Assembly: GCF_003002815.1 (NCBI RefSeq)
Contig: NZ_PVTF01000015.1
Coordinates: 186,001-250,000 of the forward strand
Source: Umezawaea tangerina
GTDB taxonomy: Bacteria; Actinomycetota; Actinomycetes; Mycobacteriales; Pseudonocardiaceae
Direction: 5' to 3'
Length of the DNA stretch: 64,000 bases
The position numbers and the translations under genes are program-made. Of the stretch, positions 58,897 to 64,000 are shown one piece after another. The notes below the pieces were generated by a model. The model was not told the origin of the DNA. It searched no databases and was given only the letters and a program-made list of their open reading frames with translations. Position 1 is the first letter of the stretch. The number at the start of each line of letters is the position of its first letter.

Positions 58897-59490
58897 ATGA
58901 CGACGGGCACCGCCAACGGCGACCCCACCGAACGCCCGCTGCGCGCCGACGCCCGGCGCAACCGCGCCAAGCTGCTCGGCGTCGCCGCCGAGGTCTTCGC
59001 CGCCCACGGCACCGACGCCTCGCTCGACGAGATCGCGAAACGCGCCGAAGTCGGCCCCGGCACCCTCTACCGCCACTTCCCCACCCGCCAGGACCTCCTG
59101 GTCGCCCTCCTCCGAGACCGCGTCGACGCCCTGGCCACCCGCGCCACCGACCTCCTCGACTCCCCCACCCCCGACACCGCCCTCAGCACCTGGCTGGAAG
59201 CGGTCGCCCAACACGCCACCACCTACCGCGGCCTCGCAGGCGTCCTCATGGCAACCGAACACGACTCCCAATCCGACGCCCTGGCCGCCTGCCACCGCGA
59301 CATGCGCACCGCAGGCGCCGCCCTCGTGGAACGCGCCAAGAAAGCCAACGCCCTACGCCAGGACGTCGCACTCTCCGAAGTCTTCCAACTCGTCAACGCC
59401 GTCGCCTGGGCCAGCGAACAAAGCGGCAACACCCCAACCCACAGCAACCGCCTGCTCACCCTCGTCCTAGAAGGCCTACGCCCCCGCTAA
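58897..59490 (+). CDS. TetR family transcriptional regulator
   Basis: This 197-residue repressor has an N-terminal HTH at residues about 20-66 (ASLDEIAKRAEVGPGTLYRHFPTRQDLL), the canonical TetR recognition helix. The C-terminal helical ligand domain is unlike any well-known inducer class that can be named here. The ATG has AGGAGG 9 bases upstream. It is divergent from FAD gene 2, and CGGAGA-type palindromes near its own promoter, the exporter and the luciferase-like gene make these its probable targets. It would act as a product- or intermediate-sensing switch for export and tailoring. Confidence 0.92.
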   Translation: MTTGTANGDPTERPLRADARRNRAKLLGVAAEVFAAHGTDASLDEIAKRAEVGPGTLYRHFPTRQDLLVALLRDRVDALATRATDLLDSPTPDTALSTWLEAVAQHATTYRGLAGVLMATEHDSQSDALAACHRDMRTAGAALVERAKKANALRQDVALSEVFQLVNAVAWASEQSGNTPTHSNRLLTLVLEGLRPR

Positions 59491-59706
59491 ACCAACAAGA
59501 ACCAGCACCCCCACCCCCACCTACAGCGACCACCCACCCCTCCCCGATGGGCGCAGCCCGCCAGCGCGCATCCGGCGCGGAGCGCCTGGGGCCTCGTCGG
59601 CGCCAGCCGATGCCTTGTCCGACGCGCAGCGAGGATGCAGTGTCGAGCGCAGCTCGATGCTGGCGAAGCCAGACTTCCCCTCTGCCCCCGATCCACAGCG
59701 CCCTCC

Positions 59707-59761
59707 TGCCCGATCTTGCTTGTCAAGACAGCTTCACCGTCTTGACAAGCAAGATCGGGCA
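59707..59761. terminator. Perfect 23-bp inverted repeat, probable bidirectional terminator
   Basis: Arms 59707-59729 and 59739-59761 are perfectly complementary around a 9-base loop. The repeat lies between the ends of the convergent tetR and luxR genes. The arms are much less GC-rich than the surroundings (ATCTTGCTTGTCAAGAC), which is unusual for a local terminator and could mark a genome-wide repeat. Confidence 0.6.
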
Positions 59762-59817
59762 TTGAGACAATCGCGCGCCGGGGGCTGGGCTTCGCGCGGT
59801 GGGAGGGCCGGAACCGG

Positions 59818-59893
59818 CTTCACTAGGGGCAGGAGGACAGGGACCGGACCTCACCAGAGGCAAGAGCGCCGGACCCCAACTTCCCCAAAGGCA
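59818..59893. repeat. Three degenerate direct repeats with exact 31-bp period
   Basis: Units CTTCACTAGGGGCA (59818), CCTCACCAGAGGCA (59849) and CTTCCCCAAAGGCA (59880) share the pattern CYTCMCYARRGGCA and start exactly 31 bases apart. They lie just downstream of the luxR gene. Confidence 0.5.
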
Positions 59894-59910
59894 AACCCAC
59901 CCCCACCCCC

Positions 59911-62634
59911 TCAGTTCACCGCCGCCATGAACCGCGCCAACTCCGCCCGAGACCTCAAGTGCAACTTCCGATAGATCTTCGTCAGGTGCACGTCCACCGT
60001 CCGCGGACTCAAGCTCAACCTCTTCGCGATCTCCCGCGTAGTAGCCCCCTCCCCCGCGATCCGAGCCACTTCCTGCTCCCGGTTTGTCAACGTCCCCAAA
60101 GCCCCACAAGGCGACTCCCGCGGCCGAGGCACCTCCCTCACCCCCTCGTCCTCCTCCCCCCGAGCCACCCCGAACCCCCGAGACACCCCAAGACCCCGAG
60201 ACACCCCGAACTGCGCCGCCAACGCCCTCCCCCGCCCCACCAACATCCCCGCCAACCGGAACGACCCCGCCTCCACCGCCGCCGTGGCCGCCAGCAGGAT
60301 CGCCCGCACCTGCGACGGCACCAGCCCCGCGGGTGCGAACGTCTCCGCGGCCTTCAGGTAGCAGGCCACCGCCGCGTGCCCTTCCCCCGATGCCCGCAAC
60401 AGGTGTCCCCAGGCCAGTTCGCCCGCTCCTCGTTGCACCGGCCCCGGAAACGCCTCGGCCGCCAGGGCGGCCCTTTCCACCCAGGGACGGACGTCCTCGC
60501 CGCGGCCGATCGCCACCGTGGCCAACGCCTCGAAGCACGGCGCCCGCAGGAACACCGGCAGCACGGGCAGTTCCGGCCCTCCTCCCGCCTCGACCACCAA
60601 CCGGCGGAACCTCTCCCCGTCGCCTTCGGCGCCTGCCGCGAACCCCAACGCCACCGACGCCGCCCAGCTCCACCCGTGCCTCGGTGACAGCTCCGCCGCC
60701 GCCCGCTCGGCCAGCCACAGCGCGTGCTGGTCGGGCGCCGCGCACAGCGCCTCGGCGGCGAGCGCCAACCCCAGCACCTCACCGGCTTCCATCCGACGCG
60801 CGTGGTCGACGGCCTCGGCCGCCAGCACCCGCGCCTCGTCCGTCCGCCCGGTCTGCCGCCGCACCCCGCTCAACCCCACCAGCAACAGCGGGAGCGCGTG
60901 CACGCGCCCGGTGCGGCGGGCGAGGGCCATCCCGCGTCTGAGGTGCCGTTCGGCGGGGTGCATCCAGCACAGCAGCGCCTCGGCCCACCCCAGGATCGCC
61001 AGGTACTCCGGGTCGCCGTCGAGCGCGTCGTCGGCCAGCCCGTCCACCAGCCGGGCGCAGGCGACCACGGTCTCCGACGCGGCGTCGACCTCACCGCCGT
61101 AGATCTGCCCCATCGCCCGCACGGCCAGCGCACCGGCCTCACCGGCGGTGTCGTGCGACCGCCGGGCCGTGTCCAGCGCGAGCGCGACCAGCTCCGGGTT
61201 CGGCGCGAGGTTCTCCACCATGGCGGAGAACGCCTGCGCGACCACCAGTCGAACGGGCAGGTCGCCGCCGGACGCGGCGTCGACCGGCTGGCCGAGGAAC
61301 GCGTCCCGCAGCGCGGCCGCCGCCACCAGCCGCAGCCGCTCCGGACCCGACCTCAGCACGGGGTCCTCGACCAGGGCGTCGAGCACCTCGCGGCTCTGCT
61401 GGTGCCTGCCCGCCGCGGCCAGCGCCCGTGCGCGCAGGTCGGTCACCGCGACCAGCTCCGCGGGCTGCCCGCCCGCGGCCACCAGTGCCCGCGCCGCGAT
61501 GCCGAGCCAGCGCGCCACCGCCGCGGGGTTGGTGCGCACCAACCGCTCCGCGGTCTCGCGCACCGCCTGGACGGTCTCCTCGTCGGGCACGGCCAGCGCG
61601 AGCTCGACGTGCCGGTCGACCGCGAGGCCGTCCTCGCCCTGGTCGACGTGGTACTGGAACGCCTTCAGGTGGCCCTTGCGGCGCGCGCACGGCTCGATGC
61701 CCTCGTACCGGATGTCGGCGACCACCCGGTGCCGGAACTCGAAGGCGTAGCTGGGCGACCGGGCGACCGTGCGGATCAGGTTGCGCCGGTGCAGGTCGCC
61801 GACGGCGTGGCACACGACGTCGGCGGGCAGCCCGGTGGCGTAGGCGATCCCGTTGAGGCCGAAGCGGCCGAACACCGCCCCGACGTCCGCGACGACGGCC
61901 TCCGCCGGGCTCAGCAGCGCCATCTCGGCGGTGAGCGTCGCCGACACCTCGTCCGACGGGCCACCGTCGGCCAGCACCCGCAGGTAGAGCGGGTTGCCCT
62001 CGGCCTCCTCGGTCAGCCGCGCGACCGCCGGGTCGCCGACGGCCATGCCGAGCAGGCGCGCGGCGTCGACCGGGCCGATCGGGCCGAGGTCGATCCGTTC
62101 GACGACGCCGTCCACGCAGCCGTCCGCCAGCGCGGCGGCCAGCTTCGCCGGTGCCTGCCTGCCCCGGTGCGCCAGGACGAGCAGCAGCGGAGCCCGCACG
62201 GGCTTGCGGACCAGGAACTCGATCAGCTCGACCGACTCCGGGTCGGCCCAGTGCACGTCGTCGAGCAGCAGCACCAGCCCTTGGGAGGCGCGTTCCTCCA
62301 GCAGCGCGCGGACCTGTCTGCCCACAGCGCGGATCCCACCCGCGGCACCCGCCGACGTCCCGTCCCCGGACGTCGCGGTCAGCTGGCCGAGGTCCAGCAG
62401 GTCGGCGACGCTGCCGAGGGGAACACCCTGGTCACGTCCGTCGCACCGCCACGACACCACCCCCGCGCCCGACCGCCTCGCCTGCTCCGCGAACCACGAC
62501 AGGAGCCGGGACTTGCCACTTCCTGGGTCCCCGACGAGGTGGACGACCCGCGGAGCCCCCTTCCCCACCACGTCCAGCACGGAGAGCAGCCTGGCCATTT
62601 CGGGTTGCCGTATTGCCACAAATTGTCCGCGCAT
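59911..62634 (-). CDS. LAL-type LuxR family transcriptional activator (large ATPase with HTH)
   Basis: This 907-residue LAL regulator has a Walker A motif near residue 35 (GDPGSGKSRLL) and a Walker B (LVLLLDDVHWADPES) near residue 130. A long helical, TPR-like middle region follows, and a C-terminal LuxR HTH (TNREQEVARIAG, then REIAKRLSLSPRTVDVHLTKIYRKL) occupies about the last 60 residues. Such proteins activate polyketide clusters. The ATG at 62634 is chosen because the conserved domain begins right after it and GGGGAAG lies just upstream. A longer in-frame extension to 62757 exists but looks non-coding. A linker before the HTH contains three 6-residue repeats (FGVSRG, LGVSRG, FGVARG). It is divergent from the SARP gene. 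Confidence 0.92.
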   Translation of the reverse strand: MRGQFVAIRQPEMARLLSVLDVVGKGAPRVVHLVGDPGSGKSRLLSWFAEQARRSGAGVVSWRCDGRDQGVPLGSVADLLDLGQLTATSGDGTSAGAAGGIRAVGRQVRALLEERASQGLVLLLDDVHWADPESVELIEFLVRKPVRAPLLLVLAHRGRQAPAKLAAALADGCVDGVVERIDLGPIGPVDAARLLGMAVGDPAVARLTEEAEGNPLYLRVLADGGPSDEVSATLTAEMALLSPAEAVVADVGAVFGRFGLNGIAYATGLPADVVCHAVGDLHRRNLIRTVARSPSYAFEFRHRVVADIRYEGIEPCARRKGHLKAFQYHVDQGEDGLAVDRHVELALAVPDEETVQAVRETAERLVRTNPAAVARWLGIAARALVAAGGQPAELVAVTDLRARALAAAGRHQQSREVLDALVEDPVLRSGPERLRLVAAAALRDAFLGQPVDAASGGDLPVRLVVAQAFSAMVENLAPNPELVALALDTARRSHDTAGEAGALAVRAMGQIYGGEVDAASETVVACARLVDGLADDALDGDPEYLAILGWAEALLCWMHPAERHLRRGMALARRTGRVHALPLLLVGLSGVRRQTGRTDEARVLAAEAVDHARRMEAGEVLGLALAAEALCAAPDQHALWLAERAAAELSPRHGWSWAASVALGFAAGAEGDGERFRRLVVEAGGGPELPVLPVFLRAPCFEALATVAIGRGEDVRPWVERAALAAEAFPGPVQRGAGELAWGHLLRASGEGHAAVACYLKAAETFAPAGLVPSQVRAILLAATAAVEAGSFRLAGMLVGRGRALAAQFGVSRGLGVSRGFGVARGEEDEGVREVPRPRESPCGALGTLTNREQEVARIAGEGATTREIAKRLSLSPRTVDVHLTKIYRKLHLRSRAELARFMAAVN
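60161..60214. repeat. Three tandem 18-bp repeats inside the LuxR linker
   Basis: Units at 60161-60178, 60179-60196 and 60197-60214 share the core CGAGACACCCC. They encode the hexapeptide repeats FGVSRG/LGVSRG/FGVARG between the TPR-like region and the HTH. Confidence 0.75.
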
Positions 62635-63035
62635 CAACTTCCCCAGATTATGATGCCGACGTAACCGAGACGTGAATTCATGCGTCAGCGCGCGCGATCG
62701 CCACGCCGCGATCGGCGCGGACGAGCACGCCCTATACGCCGGTTTAACCGATAACACCCCAGAAAGCCGACTCTACCGCGACTAATGGGATGCCACCACC
62801 ACGCGAGGCCCACGGCAGCACGCCCGAAGCGTTGTCCGCGATGCACACGCGCGCGGCGGGCGAGCGGTTGTCGGGAATGCTCGAAAACAGGGTGCGCGGC
62901 CGACCGGTCGGTGCTACCGAACCCGACATCCCGGGCTCATCGCCCGGAAAGGGCTGGCAGGGCGGGCTCTCCACGACCCCGGCACCCAGGTCGGACCTGC
63001 CGGCCCGCCCCCACCGGCGGAATGCCCGAAGTCTC

Positions 63036-63071
63036 GTGACATAGATCACAGACAACGCCGGACATGTCCGG
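63036..63071. promoter_or_regulatory. Crp-like site and adjacent 14-bp palindrome
   Basis: GTGACATAGATCAC (63036-63049) fits the GTGA-N6-TCAC form of Crp/GlxR-type sites. CCGGACATGTCCGG (63058-63071) is a perfect palindrome 8 bases further on. Both lie upstream of the SARP promoter candidate. Confidence 0.45.
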
Positions 63072-63102
63072 TAGATCCGATTTGGTCGCGGAATACGCGG
63101 AC

Positions 63103-63142
63103 CGGAGAAGCCTCCGACAACCACCTACGTAGTTTCTCTAAT
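63103..63142 (+). promoter_or_regulatory. Candidate SARP promoter with overlapping operator-like palindrome
   Basis: CCGACA (63114-63119), 17 bases and TCTAAT (63137-63142) form a promoter candidate. The -35 overlaps CGGAGAAGCCTCCG (63103-63116), one base shorter in the centre than the spacer operator of the exporter promoter (CGGAGAAAGCCTCCG). Confidence 0.45.
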
Positions 63143-63230
63143 GGCTGCTGATGCGCGGTTCGGTCAGAGTCGGGGTCGTTCCACGCGTCCATGACCCGTG
63201 CCACCACAGCCGAACCTTCTGGGGGATCGT

Positions 63231-64000
63231 TTGCGCTACCGACTTCTAGGACGCATCACGATAGAGGAAAACGACCGGGAAACGGTGATCAGCGCGCCGA
63301 AGATCGAGCTGCTCCTGGCCACGCTGCTAATCCGGGCGGGCCACGTGGTCGGCTTCAACCAGCTCATCGCCGAGCTCTGGGGCGAGAACCCGCCGCGTCG
63401 CGCCGACGCCGCCCTGCACGTGTACGTCTCGCAGCTGCGGAAGCTGCTGCGCGGCGACCACGACCGCCCGAGCCCGCTGGTCACGCGTGCTCCGGGCTAC
63501 CTGCTGCACGTCGACGAGGAACGCGACATCACCAGGTTCCAGCGCCGCCTCGCCACCGGCCGAGCCCTGCACCGGCACGGCCGCCACGCCGAGGCCGACG
63601 CCGAGCTGACCGCCGCGCTGGACCTCTGGCACGGTCCCGCGCTGGGCGACGTCCAGGGCAACGGTCCCGTCATCCGCGGCTTCGCGGCGTCCGCGGAGGA
63701 GGCGCGGCTCGAGTGCCTGGAGCTCCGGATCGACACGAGACTCGCGATGGGCGGGCACCGCATGGTCGTCGGCGACCTGTACGGGCTCATCTCCGAGTAC
63801 CCGCTGCGCGAGACCTTCTACCGGCAGCTCATGCTCGCCCTCTACCAGACCGACCTCCAGGCGGACGCGCTCCGCGTCTTCCGCACGGCCCGGACCGTGC
63901 TGGACGAGGAGCTCGGCGTCTCGCCCTGCCGCAGCCTGCGCGACCTGCACCAGGCGATCCTGCGCGGCGACCGCAACCCACCCGTGCTCACCGCGCGGGC
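63231..64000 (+). CDS. SARP family transcriptional activator (partial, runs off the right edge)
   Basis: The first 256 codons are present. Residues about 1-95 form the OmpR-like winged helix of SARPs (YRLLGRITIEE, then APKIELLLATLLIRAG and the DAALHVYVSQLRKLL wing region). Residues about 100-250 form the bacterial transcriptional activation domain (FYRQLMLALYQTDLQADALRVFRTAR). The TTG at 63231 is preferred because GGGGGA lies 4 bases before it. An in-frame GTG at 63198 has no ribosome site. Whether the protein is a short SARP or a large AfsR-like regulator cannot be told. It is the natural candidate to bind the CTTTAG repeats before the PKS and P450 operons. Confidence 0.9.
   Translation, partial: MRYRLLGRITIEENDRETVISAPKIELLLATLLIRAGHVVGFNQLIAELWGENPPRRADAALHVYVSQLRKLLRGDHDRPSPLVTRAPGYLLHVDEERDITRFQRRLATGRALHRHGRHAEADAELTAALDLWHGPALGDVQGNGPVIRGFAASAEEARLECLELRIDTRLAMGGHRMVVGDLYGLISEYPLRETFYRQLMLALYQTDLQADALRVFRTARTVLDEELGVSPCRSLRDLHQAILRGDRNPPVLTAR

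Larger units (their letters stand above)
59491..59910. other. 420-base gene-free interval between convergent tetR and luxR
   Basis: I see no convincing gene here. The interval holds a perfect 23-bp inverted repeat at 59707-59761 and three degenerate repeats spaced exactly 31 bases apart at 59818-59893. The rest is low-complexity, C-rich sequence. Confidence 0.6.
62635..63230. promoter_or_regulatory. 596-base divergent control region of luxR and SARP genes
   Basis: No convincing gene is seen. Small ORFs here have no ribosome sites and no recognisable product. The region holds a CGGTTTAACCG palindrome (62740-62750), a Crp-like half-site pair (63036-63049), a perfect 14-bp palindrome CCGGACATGTCCGG (63058-63071), and a SARP promoter candidate with an operator-like site (63103-63142). 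Confidence 0.55.

Noticed and set aside
59818-59893. Possible CRISPR array
   Set aside because: Only three degenerate 14-base units separated by 17 bases, with no cas genes. The repeat is too short and too variable.
59615-59974. Plus-strand open frame across the tetR-luxR interval
   Set aside because: It crosses the perfect inverted repeat and the 31-bp repeats, has no ribosome site and gives a proline-rich low-complexity product.
59723-60745. 340-codon minus-strand open frame overlapping the end of luxR
   Set aside because: It lies in another frame of the same strand as the well-supported LuxR HTH and helical region, and its product is glycine/arginine low-complexity.
62647-62676. LuxR promoter TTCACG-N18-CATAAT on the minus strand
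   Set aside because: The predicted start would fall inside the ribosome binding site and leave a leader of only about six bases, inconsistent with the GGGGAAG site, so I do not list it as a feature.
62635-62757. Longer N-terminus of the LuxR regulator starting at 62757
   Set aside because: The extra 41 residues resemble translated upstream DNA (Arg/His/Ser-rich), and a GGGGAAG ribosome site is placed before the inner ATG at 62634.
62744-63124. Small ORFs in the luxR-SARP divergent region (62744-63124 minus, 62785-63044 plus)
   Set aside because: They have no ribosome binding site, no recognisable protein pattern and overlap each other on both strands. The interval carries promoter and palindrome elements instead.

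Overview
The window is very GC-rich DNA with actinomycete gene structure: ATGA/GTGA start-stop overlaps, GTG and TTG starts, purine-rich ribosome binding sites, and SARP, LAL-LuxR, TetR and GlxA-type regulators. It looks like a filamentous actinomycete, plausibly of the Pseudonocardiales, but no rRNA or housekeeping marker is present to confirm this. Almost all of it is one type I polyketide gene cluster whose product should be a tetronate (tetronic-acid) polyketide.

Layout. Positions 1-1188 hold the end of a divergent Rossmann-fold gene and a GlxA/AraC-type regulator, probably flanking genes. Positions 1309-6286 are the five-gene tetronate cassette: KAS III-like enzyme, FkbH-like glyceryl-ACP synthase, discrete ACP, E2-type acyltransferase and alpha/beta-hydrolase-fold eliminase. 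These have the gene types and order known from agglomerin, RK-682 and spirotetronate clusters. Positions 6299-49801 are four same-strand PKS genes encoding a KSQ loading module and eight extension modules. The last module is KS-AT-ACP with no reductive domain and no thioesterase. Positions 49902-53975 encode P450, ferredoxin, P450, an F420/FMN luciferase-like oxidoreductase and a SnoaL-like protein. Positions 54134-58755 (minus strand) carry two related FAD monooxygenase-like enzymes on either side of an MFS exporter. Positions 58897-64000 carry three regulators: TetR, a LAL-type LuxR and a SARP that runs off the right edge.

How the genes work together. The domain order predicts an acetate-started chain with methyl branches from modules 2, 5 and 7. 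Modules 1-4 should leave a conjugated tetraene, modules 5 and 6 saturated carbons, module 7 an alpha-methyl enoyl unit, and module 8 a beta-ketothioester. The KAS III-like enzyme should join that thioester to glyceryl-ACP, releasing a 3-acyl tetronate. The E2-like and hydrolase-like proteins should then acetylate and eliminate to give the exocyclic methylene. A polyene plus an exomethylene tetronate is the substrate type for spirotetronate [4+2] cyclisation. However, no AbyU/PyrI4-like small beta-barrel spirocyclase is visible here. The two FAD enzymes and the SnoaL-like protein are the local candidates for cyclisation or tailoring, unless the cyclase lies outside the window.

Regulation. A 15-bp palindrome (CGGAGATAGTCTCCG) occurs in a well-formed promoter before the luciferase-like gene. 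The same 15-mer in inverse orientation, plus a variant, occurs in the exporter promoter. Further variants lie between the second FAD gene and tetR, and at the SARP promoter. This outlines a probable TetR regulon. CTTTAG-type repeats precede the tetronate/PKS operon and the P450 operon and may be SARP sites.
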